The notes under the pieces: generated by a model
Seen by the model: the letters and a program-made list of their open reading frames with translations, nothing else
Database searches by the model: none
Told to the model about the DNA's origin: nothing
In this document: positions 9,003 through 17,357 of the stretch, in pieces
How the letters are laid out: every line of letters starts with the position of its first letter
Numbering within the stretch: the first letter of the stretch is position 1
Assembly: GCA_945913285.1 (NCBI GenBank)
Contig: CAMEDD010000007.1
Coordinates: 17,900 to 81,899, forward strand
Direction: 5' to 3'
DNA length: 64,000 nucleotides
Source: Candidatus Sulfopaludibacter sp. SbA3
GTDB taxonomy: Bacteria; Pseudomonadota; Alphaproteobacteria; Caulobacterales; Hyphomonadaceae
Program-made: the position numbers and the translations under genes

Positions 9003-9021
9003 ATTATTGTCCGGCAATAAT
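9003..9021. promoter_or_regulatory. Operator-like palindrome before the DUF2975-XRE pair
   Basis: ATTATTG (9003-9009) and CAATAAT (9015-9021) form a perfect 7-bp inverted repeat around TCCGG, in an AT-rich island unlike the surrounding GC-rich DNA, about 40 bases before the DUF2975 start. Position and symmetry fit binding of the dimeric XRE regulator and control of its own operon. This is inference. Confidence 0.55.
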
Positions 9022-9062
9022 ATTTTATCGTCCAGTAGTGTTCCGCGCCTGCCGGGCCCGAC

Positions 9063-9731
9063 TCAATCGGCCAGCGTGGGCTTGATCGCATCGATGGCAG
9101 GCTGGCGGGCGAGTATCTTGTTGCGCCAGTAGGCGCCGTTCGCGATCGGTTTCAGGCGCTCAGCCTCAGCCATCGCCGCGGCGTGGACCTCGCCCGGCTC
9201 AACCACCTTGTCGAGCCAGCCGACCGGCACGGCCTCGTCCGGCGCATAGAGGCGGGCCTGAACGAGGGCTTCGGTGAGGTACATCGGATTGAGGCGGGCG
9301 CGGGGCAGTTCGACGCCGAAGCCCGGAAGCGTCATGCCGTTGATGGTTTCATTTGCGCCGATCTTGTAAGCGCCGCGCGCGCCGATGCGCGTGTCCGCGC
9401 CCAGCAACAGGAAGGCGCCCATGGCGATGGCGTGCCCCGTGGCGGCGATGATGATGGGCTGTTTCGAGGTGAACAGGCGGAAGGCAAGCTTGCCGCCGCC
9501 ATTCACGAGGCGGCGCACGTCCTCGGGCGCGGCGCTGGCAAGGAACTTGAGATCGAAGCCGGCGGAGAAACGCTCAGGGCGCCCGGTGAGGATGGTGACG
9601 CTGGCGGACCTCTCCGCTTCGTCGAGCGCGGCGTTGACCGCCTCCAGCATCGCGAGGCTGATCGCGTTGGCTTTGCCGTCATCCATCGTGATGAGGGCGA
9701 TGCCGTTTTCGATTTTCACGGTGGCGGTCAT
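9063..9731 (-). CDS. Crotonase/enoyl-CoA hydratase-isomerase family protein
   Basis: A 222-residue crotonase-fold enzyme acting on acyl-CoA. SAGFDLKFL near residue 57 supplies one oxyanion-hole strand and TGHAIAMGAFLLLGAD the other. The position that carries the first catalytic Glu of enoyl-CoA hydratase (GGGxEL) is Ala-Phe here, while NETINGMTLPGFG keeps a later Glu, so simple hydratase chemistry is doubtful. AGGAG precedes the start. It follows tadA by about 60 bases on the same strand and is probably last in the operon crotonase-tadA-crotonase. Confidence 0.88.
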   Translation of the reverse strand: MTATVKIENGIALITMDDGKANAISLAMLEAVNAALDEAERSASVTILTGRPERFSAGFDLKFLASAAPEDVRRLVNGGGKLAFRLFTSKQPIIIAATGHAIAMGAFLLLGADTRIGARGAYKIGANETINGMTLPGFGVELPRARLNPMYLTEALVQARLYAPDEAVPVGWLDKVVEPGEVHAAAMAEAERLKPIANGAYWRNKILARQPAIDAIKPTLAD

Positions 9732-9790
9732 GGGGGGCTCCTAAGGTTGCTCCCAGTTGGGGGTTTTGACTTTGGGGAAAGCAAGAGGCC

Positions 9791-10249
9791 TCATCTCCGT
9801 GTACGGAAAAATTCCCTGAGAAGGTCCCCTGCCTCCACATCGTTCGCGGCGTCCTGCTCGACTTCGGGCCGCCAGTGGCATGTCTTCTGCCCGAAGAAGC
9901 GAGGGCCGTGGAGGACAGCGCCGCCCTTGGGGTCGGACGCAGCGTAGATGACCTTGCCGATTCGGGCGAAGCTGATGGCGCCCGCGCACATCGCGCAGGG
10001 CTCGAGCGTAACATAGAGGTGCAGGCCCGTGAGGCGGTAATTACCGAGCCGGGACGCCGCCGAGCGCAGCGCGATGATCTCGGCATGAGCGGTTGGGTCG
10101 TGCGCCATCACCGGCGCATTGGCGCCCTCGCCGATGATCTCGCCGGTGGCGGGATCAATGATGACGGCGCCGACCGGCACTTCACCCGCGGTAGCTGCGG
10201 CGCGGGCCAGGTCGAGGGCACGAGACATCGGCGATCGGGGGGCGGTCAT
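9791..10249 (-). CDS. tadA: tRNA-specific adenosine deaminase TadA
   Basis: TadA converts adenosine to inosine at the wobble position of tRNA-Arg(ACG). The 152-residue zinc deaminase has HAE (His ligand plus catalytic Glu, about residue 56) and PCAMCAG (two Cys ligands, about residue 86), and IYAASDPKGGA after it, all TadA-like. It starts 2 bases after the upstream crotonase stop, so the two are co-transcribed. A guanine-deaminase-type relative is the main alternative but less likely given the motif spacing. Confidence 0.88.
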   Translation of the reverse strand: MTAPRSPMSRALDLARAAATAGEVPVGAVIIDPATGEIIGEGANAPVMAHDPTAHAEIIALRSAASRLGNYRLTGLHLYVTLEPCAMCAGAISFARIGKVIYAASDPKGGAVLHGPRFFGQKTCHWRPEVEQDAANDVEAGDLLREFFRTRR

Positions 10250-10251
10250 CG

Positions 10252-11034
10252 CTACCGTGTAATGTCTTCGCCATTGGCAAGGAAGTCATTCATTGCGGCC
10301 ATGGCGCTATCCGCCTTCAAGACTGCGTGAAAGCCGTGCTGCTCTTCGCGGGTGCCATCCACCAGCCCCCAGGTGAGCGCGCCGCGCACGAGGCGCTTGG
10401 CGTGGGCAAGGCCTTCGGCGCCGCGGGCTGAAAGTTCGGCGGCGAGCGCGAGCGCGTCGGTGACGGCATCCGCCGCAACGGCATTGACGAGGCCGAGGGC
10501 GAGCGCGCCTTGCGCGTCGACCGTCTGTCCCCGGAGGATGAATTCGAGCGCCCTTGCCTCGCCGATCATGCGCGGCAGGCGCTGCGTGCCGCCGCCGCCC
10601 GGGAAGATGCCGATGCGGGTTTCCGGCAAGCCGATCAGGGGCACCTGATTGCCGGCGATTCGCAGGTCGCAGGCAAGCGCAAGCTCGAAGCCGCCGCCCA
10701 TGCAGACACCGTTGATGGCGGCGATGACGGGCTTCGGCGAATAAAACACCGCCTGGATCATGTCGGCGAAGCCGCCGCGCTCGAAATCCTCAGGTTTGAG
10801 TTGCCCGGCGCGAACCACCTCTCCGACGGCGATGATTTCGGCCACATCATAGTGGCGCACGAAAACATCTTCCGTACCCGCCAATACGAGAACGCGGATA
10901 GCGGGATCGGCGACGGCTGCCTGAACGGCCGCCAGAATCAGGCCGGCGCCTTCGGCGGTCATGTAGTGGCGCGGCGGGTTGGCATAGCGGATGAGGCGCG
11001 CTGCCCCGTGCGTTTCGGCAGTTATGCTAGCCAT
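10252..11034 (-). CDS. Enoyl-CoA hydratase/isomerase
   Basis: A 260-residue crotonase with both expected catalytic glutamates: NGVCMGGGFELALACDLR (first Glu) and LPETRIGIFPGGGGTQRLPR (second Glu), so it should be an active hydratase in fatty-acid or branched-chain degradation. GGGAGACGAGG precedes the ATG. It is first in a short operon with tadA and a second crotonase, and is divergent from rsmD. Confidence 0.92.
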   Translation of the reverse strand: MASITAETHGAARLIRYANPPRHYMTAEGAGLILAAVQAAVADPAIRVLVLAGTEDVFVRHYDVAEIIAVGEVVRAGQLKPEDFERGGFADMIQAVFYSPKPVIAAINGVCMGGGFELALACDLRIAGNQVPLIGLPETRIGIFPGGGGTQRLPRMIGEARALEFILRGQTVDAQGALALGLVNAVAADAVTDALALAAELSARGAEGLAHAKRLVRGALTWGLVDGTREEQHGFHAVLKADSAMAAMNDFLANGEDITR

Positions 11035-11147
11035 ACCTCGTCTCCCTGTGTTTTGGCGAAGAGTGCGCCCGGGTGTGCCTCAAGGCAAGGCTGTTCAGCG
11101 CCGCCCATCATGCTAAAGCGCGGACGATCTCAAGTTGGACCCTGACC

Positions 11148-11708
11148 ATGCGCATCATCGCCGGAACCCATAAAGGCCGGAGCCTCATCGCCCCCAAGGG
11201 CATGGGTACGCGGCCGACCAGTGACCGCACGCGCGAAAGCCTGTTCAACGTCATTGCCCATGCGGACTGGGCGCCGCCCATTGAGGGCGCGCGGGTGATT
11301 GACCTGTTTGCGGGCTCGGGGGGGCTGGGCCTCGAAGCGATGAGCCGGGGCGCGGCCTTCTGCCTGTTCGTAGAAACCGATCACGCGGCGCGCGGGGCGA
11401 TCCGCGACAACATAGAGGCGCTGGGCCTGTTCGGGAACACGCGGCTGCACCGGCGTTCAGCGACCGACCTTGGGCCGAAGCCCGCGGGCGTCGGCGGGCC
11501 GTTCACACTGGCCTTCCTGGATCCGCCTTATCACAAGGGGTTGGTTGAACCGGCGCTGGATTGTTTGGCTGGCGGCGGATGGCTGAGCGAGAACGCGCTG
11601 GTGGTGACCGAGACAGGCGCGGACGAGATGCTGATTTTTGCCGGTTGGACGCTGATCGATGCACGCGACTATGGCGCGGCGCGGGTGAGTTTTCTAAGAA
11701 AGACGTAA
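11148..11708 (+). CDS. rsmD: 16S rRNA (guanine(966)-N2)-methyltransferase RsmD
   Basis: This cytoplasmic enzyme methylates G966 of 16S rRNA during 30S assembly. The 186-residue product begins MRIIAGTHKGR and contains TSDRTRESLFN, the SAM site DLFAGSGGLGLEA (about residues 49-61) and the catalytic DPPY (about residue 125). The start is the ATG at 11148, where family similarity begins; an open frame upstream is not conserved. Confidence 0.94.
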   Translation: MRIIAGTHKGRSLIAPKGMGTRPTSDRTRESLFNVIAHADWAPPIEGARVIDLFAGSGGLGLEAMSRGAAFCLFVETDHAARGAIRDNIEALGLFGNTRLHRRSATDLGPKPAGVGGPFTLAFLDPPYHKGLVEPALDCLAGGGWLSENALVVTETGADEMLIFAGWTLIDARDYGAARVSFLRKT

Positions 11709-11736
11709 TCCGCTTACGGAGCGATCTGAACGCCGC

Positions 11737-12147
11737 TTAGCCGACCAGATCAGTTGCAAAGCATTTCTTCACCCCGCGTTCGACTTTCGAGGCGTGATAG
11801 GTGATGGCGTAGTCCGTGCTGCGGAACATGTAGCCCTTCACGGCGCGCTGGACGCGGAAGCAGGACACGCCGGTCTCAGGATAGGTGAAGCAGGCGGCGG
11901 GCGCTTCGGTGATCGTCAGCAAGCCTTCAATCCGCCTGCCGCCATATTCATAGACAGTGCGCCCGCCCGGCTCGATACACTCGTTCCAGCCCGCACCGGT
12001 GCCGATCTCGACGCCGGAGATTCGCACGCCGTAAAGCTCGGCCTGCATGGCCTTCTGGGTCATCAGTTCATTGGGGCTGGACGTGTCGGCGGCCGCTAGA
12101 CCGGTGGCTGCGAGTGCAAGCAGGAGACAGCAGGCAAGGTGTTTCAT
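11737..12147 (-). CDS. Small exported protein of unknown function, Cys-containing
   Basis: A 136-residue protein with a signal peptide (MKHLACCLLLALAATGLAAA) and therefore periplasmic or outer-membrane. Four cysteines follow in the mature part (ECIEPG, ACFTYP, SCFRVQ, KKCFAT), enough for two disulfides. The start is set at the ATG at 12147 because it opens the signal peptide directly. No family recognised. It lies between rsmD (convergent) and the broken patatin gene on the same strand. Confidence 0.7.
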   Translation of the reverse strand: MKHLACCLLLALAATGLAAADTSSPNELMTQKAMQAELYGVRISGVEIGTGAGWNECIEPGGRTVYEYGGRRIEGLLTITEAPAACFTYPETGVSCFRVQRAVKGYMFRSTDYAITYHASKVERGVKKCFATDLVG

Positions 12148-12192
12148 GCAGGGCAAATCCAAAGGAACGCGGCTTGCCAGCTTATCGCAGGT

Positions 12193-13193
12193 TCATGCGT
12201 CGAGGAACTCCTTGCGAATGTCGAAGCTGGACGTGCTGGTGCCGACATGAACGGCGCATTCGCGCAGCCAGCGGTCGGCCTCGGCGCGGCCGATATCGCG
12301 CAGTTCGGTGAGCAGGCGCCAGCGCGTGTCATACTTTGAGGCGAGGCCGTAGCCGATGAGGTCCTGCCCGCCGCGGATCGCGTGGACGTTGAGGCGGCGG
12401 TACTTTTTCATGATCGGCGCTTTCAGCATGCCGTCATCGATCAGGCGCTGGACGAAGGCGATGGCCCGCAGTTCGCCGATCAGGGAGGCGTTGAAGCTGA
12501 TCTCGTTGAGGCGTTCCTGGATTTCGGCGGCGCGCTTGGGCGTTTCGGGGCGCTCCAGCGGATTGAGGATGACAAGCAGCACGTCCTGCGGCGCGCCGGA
12601 ATAGATCAGCGGGAAGAGGCTGGGATTGCCCATATAGCCGCCGTCCCAATAGGGCGTGCCGTCGATCTCGACCGCCTGGAAACTCTGCGGCAGGCAGGCC
12701 GAGGCGAGCACCGCGTCAGCGGTGATCTCATCCTTCGCGAAGACACGTGACTGGCGGTCTCGACATTCGTGGCGGAGATGAACAGCGTCAGGCCGGAGGC
12801 GCGGACGGCGTCGAAATCGACCTGCTCTTGAACGAGACGGCGCAAAGGATTGAAGTTGAACGGGTTGAGGTCGTAAGGGCTGGCGAGGGATTGCAGTGCG
12901 GCGGCGAAGGCAATGCCGGCCTGGCCGAAGGCGCCGAGCGCGGCGCTCGATTCCGAAACGCGCCGCCAGAGCGCTTCAAGCTCCGCGCGGGCGCCTTCTG
13001 GGCAGCCCCTGGCAAGGCCGGCTGCATAGGCCACCGTATTCATGGCACTTGCCGACGTGGCGGAAATCGCGGCGATGTTGAGGCTCTCATCTTCGCTCAA
13101 ACGGTCCAGCACGGCCCAGGTATAGGCGCCGTGGACGCCGCCGCCCTGCAGGGCGAGGCTGATTGGACGGCGTTTTGCGTTGGCCTTGGCCAT
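12193..13193 (-). pseudogene. Patatin-like phospholipase, interrupted by a frameshift
   Basis: Two minus-strand frames together make one patatin protein of about 333 residues. The first gives LALQGGGVHGAYTWAVLDRL (oxyanion loop), and the second gives DGGYMGNPSLFPL (catalytic Asp motif). The change of frame is near 12754: reading ACCGCCAG as ACCGGCCAG, one base longer, restores a continuous ETGQSRVFAKDEIT typical of the family. The nucleophile elbow, normally GxSxG, is ATSAS here. AGGAGG stands before the start, so expression signals remain. Either a real inactivating deletion or a one-base sequence error in a short GC run. Confidence 0.85.
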
Positions 13194-13266
13194 TAGGGCC
13201 TCCTTTGCGCGCTGTGTCTGCCCCTGCTATCGGAGGACGCACCACCCCGCCAGATACGAGTCCTTG

Positions 13267-14532
13267 ATGCCGCCCTCACAAGACCAGGTTGCCTCCGGTG
13301 CGCGCAGTCTCACCATCGACCACCTCGGCGCGCAGGGCGACGGGCGCGCGCAGGAGGCGGGCGCGTGGATATCCGTGGCGCTGACCTTGCCGGGCGAGAC
13401 CGTGCGGGTGGACGGGGCCGGAGACCGGTTGCGTCTGTTGGAGGTGACGAGCGCCTCACCAGACCGCGCTGCTCCAGTCTGCCGGCATTTCGGCGCGTGT
13501 GGAGGCTGTTCATTGCAGCACCTTGCGCCCGCGCCTTATGCCGCGTTCAAGCGCGACCTCATCCTCCGTGCCCTGAAGGCCCGCGGGCTGGAGGCGGATG
13601 TGGCCGAGACTTGGGTCACGCCGTCTGGGTCCAGGCGGCGCGCTACATTTGCAGCGAAGCGGGCGGGCAAGCAGGGGGTAGTGGGGTTTCACGCACGCCG
13701 AAGCCATGACCTTGTCGCACTGACTGACTGCGCGGTCGTGCGCCCAACCATCCTGGCCGCCTTGCCGCGCCTGAAGGAGACTGCAGGCCATGTGCTCGGC
13801 AGCAAGGACGAGATCAGCCTGCTGGTCACGGAGACCGATGCGGGGCTTGACCTGCATATCACCGGCCTTGCGAAGGACGTGAAGGCGCTGGCCCGCGCTG
13901 AGGCCGCGAGCGCGGCGCTGCGGGCGGGCTTCGCGCGTGTTTCGATTGAAGGCGCGGATGTGCTGACGGAGCGGCCGCCGAGCGTGCAGGCCGGCACGGC
14001 CACGATATACCCGCCGCCCGGCAGCTTCCTTCAGGCAAGCGCCGAGGCCGAAGCGGAGATGGAGCGCATCGTGCGCGAACACCTGAAGTTTGCTTCCAGG
14101 GTCGCCGATCTTTTCTCCGGATGCGGAACATTCGCCCTGCGCCTCGCCGCGGAGTCCAGCGTTCTGGCCGCCGAAGGCAATGCGGCGGCGATTGAGGCGC
14201 TGAAGGCCTCGGTTCGGGGCGCGCACGGGCTGAAGCCGGTCACGGCTGAAGTGCGCGACCTGTTCCGCAATCCTTATGGCGCGGCAGAGCTTTCGCGGCT
14301 GGACGGCGTCGTGCTTGATCCGCCGCGTGCCGGCGCCGCCGCTCAAGTGGCGGAGCTTGCAAAGTCGCGCGTGCCACGCATTGCATACGTCTCCTGCGAT
14401 CCGGCGACACTGGCGCGCGACCTGCGTACGCTGGTGGATGGCGGCTACAGGATCCTCCGCATTCATCCTGTCGACCAGTTCCTCTGGTCGGCACATGTCG
14501 AAGCCGTGGTCCTTCTGGAGCGGACACCATGA
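13267..14532 (+). CDS. TrmA/RlmD-type 23S rRNA or tRNA (uracil-5-)-methyltransferase
   Basis: A 421-residue SAM-dependent RNA methyltransferase that makes 5-methyluridine. An N-terminal TRAM-like region is followed by the Fe-S cluster motif CRHFGACGGCSLQHL, the SAM site DLFSGCGTFALRLA, LDPPRAGA, the catalytic SCDPATLARD cysteine and the C-terminal HVEAVVLLE glutamate. Which U is modified cannot be told; alphaproteobacteria often have a single merged enzyme. The start is the ATG at 13267, because the upstream frame crosses the divergent promoter. It overlaps the Nudix gene by four bases (ATGA). Confidence 0.92.
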   Translation: MPPSQDQVASGARSLTIDHLGAQGDGRAQEAGAWISVALTLPGETVRVDGAGDRLRLLEVTSASPDRAAPVCRHFGACGGCSLQHLAPAPYAAFKRDLILRALKARGLEADVAETWVTPSGSRRRATFAAKRAGKQGVVGFHARRSHDLVALTDCAVVRPTILAALPRLKETAGHVLGSKDEISLLVTETDAGLDLHITGLAKDVKALARAEAASAALRAGFARVSIEGADVLTERPPSVQAGTATIYPPPGSFLQASAEAEAEMERIVREHLKFASRVADLFSGCGTFALRLAAESSVLAAEGNAAAIEALKASVRGAHGLKPVTAEVRDLFRNPYGAAELSRLDGVVLDPPRAGAAAQVAELAKSRVPRIAYVSCDPATLARDLRTLVDGGYRILRIHPVDQFLWSAHVEAVVLLERTP

Positions 14533-14954
14533 GTGACAAGCCGCAACCCGCCGTCGGCACGGTCTGTTTCAAGGGCGAGGACGTGCTGCTGATCCGGCGC
14601 GGCACGAAGCCGCTGGCGGGAGACTGGTCGATCCCCGGCGGGCGTATTGAGTTCGGTGAACGGGCCGAGGCCGCCGCGCTGCGCGAGCTGCACGAGGAGA
14701 CCGGCGTGACCGCGCGCCTGTGCGGCCTGGTGGATGTCGTGGACGCGATCTTCACCTCACGCACGACCGGCGCGGTGGCGCGGCATTACCTGCTGTTTGA
14801 TTATGCGGCGGTCTGGGTGTCCGGCGAGCCCGCGGCGGGGGACGACGCGGACCATGCAGAGTGGATCTCACCGGCGCAGCTGGAGGCGCTGCCCTTGTGG
14901 GACGCGACGCGGCGCGTGATTGCGGCGGCAAGGGCGATGGTTGCGTGCTTTTGA
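14529..14954 (+). CDS. Nudix hydrolase
   Basis: A 141-residue pyrophosphohydrolase of the ADP-ribose/NADH pyrophosphatase type. The Nudix box is complete at about residues 37-59: GGRIEFGE, then RELHEETGV, with all metal-binding glutamates. Its ATG overlaps the stop of the RNA methyltransferase, so the two are co-translated. The substrate is unknown; WSIPGG before the box is usual for housecleaning or ADP-ribose enzymes. Confidence 0.92.
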   Translation: MSDKPQPAVGTVCFKGEDVLLIRRGTKPLAGDWSIPGGRIEFGERAEAAALRELHEETGVTARLCGLVDVVDAIFTSRTTGAVARHYLLFDYAAVWVSGEPAAGDDADHAEWISPAQLEALPLWDATRRVIAAARAMVACF

Positions 14955-15544
14955 TTCCCACCTGACGCTCAGCTGGAGCGACCAGGGGCGCGTCGAACAT
15001 CCGTACCAGTGTTCGCCCCACGACGGCGCATGCTGGACTTCGCCGGCGAAAACTTGCTTCGCCTGCACCAGCATCGCGGTCTCGCATGCCGCCAAAGGCA
15101 GGTGCTTTTGTGCCAGCTCGACGCCGCCGATAATGTCCGCAGCGTCGAAGCAGATGCCACCCCGGTGTGGGGCTGCGCGATTGAGCACAAAAGCCACGCG
15201 CAACGGCATGGCGGGGTCGACCCGGCAGGGCAGTGTGCACGCCTGTCCGCGCGCAGCGGCACGTCCTCGCCTGCAAGATAGCTGCGAAGGCGCTGGAACT
15301 GGGCGCGTTCAGCAAGCCCTTCGCCAAGAAACGTCCCGAACATCCCGGCGACAATCATGAAGACGGCGAGGCCTCGCGCGGGGCTTTGCGGGCGGGCCGC
15401 CACAAAGATGGCAGCCGTCATCAGAACGCCGAACGCTGCCAGCGTGACTGGCAGGAACGTGCGCTTCGCCTGCCAGAACGCGCCGCGAGGCAGTGCAGCC
15501 TCTCCGTACCCGGAAGCAGAGATTCCGGGAAAGCCCGGAGGCAA
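14955..15544 (-). pseudogene. Probable decayed membrane-protein gene (frame changes)
   Basis: No intact gene covers about 660 bases here. The minus strand first encodes two clear membrane helices (FLPVTLAAFGVLMTAAIFVA and GLAVFMIVAGMFGTFLGEGL) and ERAQFQRLRSYLAGEDVPLR. After about 15240 protein-like sequence appears to continue in another frame (PLRVAFVLNRAAPHRGG, CETAMLVQAKQVFAGEVQHA), and near 15000 a third frame gives MFDAPLVAPAERQVG. This is best read as a broken inner-membrane protein gene of unknown family. It is also possible that only the first part is a real short gene. Confidence 0.4.
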
Positions 15545-15615
15545 GGCTTGACCCGCCCTAGCGTCAGGCCGTCTAGACTTTTGTTAGACAAGATAATTCA
15601 GGGAGGAATTAAGCC

Positions 15616-16401
15616 ATGACCTACAAACCTTTCGACCTCAGCGGCAAGGTCTGCGTCGTTACCGGCGGCAACAAGGGCATCGGGCTCGGCATGGTGGAGG
15701 CGCTGGCCGCGTCCAACGCCGATGTCGTGATCTGGGGCCGCAAGGCCGACGACAATACCGCAGCGGTCAATTCCGCCTCCAAGCTCGGTACGGGCAAGGT
15801 GAAGGCCTGGGCCGTCGATGTCGGCGAGGAAGACCAGGTCGTGAAGGCGATGAAAGAGGCCGAGGAAGAGTTCAAGCGCATCGACACCTGTATCGCGAAT
15901 GCCGGCGTCGGCCGGGGTTCGGCGGGCTTCGAGAACATGACGTTGGACACCTGGCGCTACAACCAGCGAATCAATTCCGAGGGCGCCTTTTTCACCTTGC
16001 GCGAGGCCGCCAAGTCGATGGTGGCGCGGGCCAAGGCGGGCGATTCGGGCGGCAGCCTCGTGGGCACGGCCTCGCTGGCCGGTATCGAAGGCGCGGGCCG
16101 TAACCAGGCCTATGCACATACCAAGGGCGGCCTGATCGCGATGATGAACGCCTGCGCCGTCGAATACGGCCGGTACGGTATCCGCGCCAACTCTGTCCTG
16201 CCCGGCTGGATCGCGACGGACATGACCGAAGGCGCGCAAGGCAATGATGCGTTCGCCACGAAAGTTATCACCCGCGTGCCGATTCGCCGTTGGGGCGAGC
16301 CGGCCGATTTCGGCGGCATCGCAGTGTACCTCGCCTCCGACGCCTCGAAATACCATTCGGGCGACACGCTGGTTATCGATGGCGGCTACGCGAAGTTCTG
16401 A
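15616..16401 (+). CDS. SDR-family oxidoreductase (glucose/ribitol dehydrogenase-like)
   Basis: A 261-residue NAD(P)-dependent short-chain dehydrogenase. TGGNKGIGLGM at about residues 16-26 is the cofactor loop, NAGVG follows, and Ser (GTASLAG), Tyr and Lys (YAHTKGG) make the catalytic triad. The C-terminus SGDTLVIDGGYAKF is standard for classical SDRs. GGAGGAA lies before the start. The gene stands alone, convergent with a small lipoprotein gene. Confidence 0.92.
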   Translation: MTYKPFDLSGKVCVVTGGNKGIGLGMVEALAASNADVVIWGRKADDNTAAVNSASKLGTGKVKAWAVDVGEEDQVVKAMKEAEEEFKRIDTCIANAGVGRGSAGFENMTLDTWRYNQRINSEGAFFTLREAAKSMVARAKAGDSGGSLVGTASLAGIEGAGRNQAYAHTKGGLIAMMNACAVEYGRYGIRANSVLPGWIATDMTEGAQGNDAFATKVITRVPIRRWGEPADFGGIAVYLASDASKYHSGDTLVIDGGYAKF

Positions 16402-16435
16402 GCCCGGCGCCGCAAGACCAAAAGGCAAAAAGAAA

Positions 16436-16463
16436 AAGGCCGCTTCCCGAGGGAAGCGGCCTT
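16436..16463 (-). terminator. Bidirectional-looking hairpin, terminator of the small lipoprotein gene
   Basis: AAGGCCGCTTCCC (16436-16448) and GGGAAGCGGCCTT (16451-16463) form a perfect 13-bp stem. On the minus strand it is followed by TTTTTCTTTTT, a good U-tract, so it terminates the lipoprotein transcript; on the plus strand it may also stop the SDR transcript, which ends 35 bases earlier. Confidence 0.8.
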
Positions 16464-16496
16464 ATCATTCAGACCGGTAAACCGATCGCTCTCAGA

Positions 16497-16763
16497 TTAC
16501 TGAGGAGCGGTTTCGGTCGTGGTGGTCGTTTCGGTGGTCGTTTCGGTCGTGGTGACGCCTTCGACAGCAGCGACGCCTTCGGCGACAGCGCCTTCAACGG
16601 CTTCGGTCGTCTCGGTCACAACTTCGGTGGTCTCTTCGACAACTTCGGTAGCAACTTCTTCGACGGTGGCTTCTTCAGCGGCCGGAGCAGCTTCTTCGGT
16701 CGCGCCGCAAGCGGCGAGGACGAGGGCGGATGCAGCAGCAGCAGCAAGGACGAGCATTTTCAT
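16497..16763 (-). CDS. Small acidic Thr/Glu-rich lipoprotein
   Basis: An 88-residue protein with a lipoprotein signal (LVLAAC, Cys at about residue 19), so it is lipid-anchored in the envelope. The mature part is almost only Glu, Thr, Val and Ala, with repeated ETTE-like and TTTET runs, and is strongly acidic with no Lys or Arg. No enzyme fold is likely; it may be a disordered spacer or cation-binding surface protein. A strong terminator follows. A similar acidic exported protein is encoded 160 bases upstream on the same strand. Confidence 0.75.
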   Translation of the reverse strand: MKMLVLAAAAASALVLAACGATEEAAPAAEEATVEEVATEVVEETTEVVTETTEAVEGAVAEGVAAVEGVTTTETTTETTTTTETAPQ

Positions 16764-16879
16764 GATTTTAGTACCCCTGTTGAGTGTTCTTGCGAACGGG
16801 TGGGCTTTAACACCACTTCAACATTGCCGAAAGTTAATTATTCAGCTGTGTTGATCCGTCGCAGTGCGGTTGGACATGG

Positions 16880-16901
16880 CCCCATCCGCCTAAGGATGGG
16901 G
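16880..16901 (-). terminator. Hairpin after the acidic exported protein gene
   Basis: CCCCATCC (16880-16887), loop GCCTAA, GGATGGGG (16894-16901): a perfect 8-bp stem about 23 bases after the stop of the gene at 16924. There is no T-run, so it may be an attenuating or mRNA-protecting hairpin rather than a full terminator. Confidence 0.45.
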
Positions 16902-16923
16902 ATAGTACAAGCCGGCCTGCCGA

Positions 16924-17160
16924 TTACTCGGCAGCGGCTTCTTTGGTAACGCCATCTTCGGCGGGAGCTTCAGCCGGGCCGACTTCGCCCTCAGCTTCAG
17001 CTTCAGCGGTTTCGGCTTCACCATCGGTTTCGGCGGCAACGGCTTCGACGGCCGCTTCAGCTTCGACGACTTCGGCAGCTGGTTCGGCTGCATAAGCAGC
17101 GCCAGCCAGGAAAAGAGCGGTGGCAGCACCTGCAAACAGTTTTGTCATGGAAAGTTTCAT
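16924..17160 (-). CDS. Small acidic Ala/Glu-rich exported protein
   Basis: A 78-residue protein: a Sec signal (TKLFAGAATALFLAGAAYA) and then a mature part of mostly Ala, Glu and Val with EAEAEGE-like repeats. Two starts are possible: the ATG at 17160 or the ATG at 17148 (MTKLF); the AAAGAGA about a dozen bases before the second favours neither clearly. No family recognised. It shares composition, size and strand with the lipoprotein gene next to it, suggesting a shared origin or role. Confidence 0.7.
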   Translation of the reverse strand: MKLSMTKLFAGAATALFLAGAAYAAEPAAEVVEAEAAVEAVAAETDGEAETAEAEAEGEVGPAEAPAEDGVTKEAAAE

Positions 17161-17357
17161 CTCTTTGACACCCTGCCCGTCAGACTATTCTGCGGACGTT
17201 GGCGCTCTTGGCCAAAGATCAGGGCCAGATTACGGCAAAGACGCGGCAATTCTGTTCAATGGATGGCAATTAGGTCCCGCCGATCAAGACTCTTGCGTTG
17301 ACGCGGCGGCGTCCGCCTAAGCGGCGAGCATCATTGCTTTAACCCACGGAGACCCCA

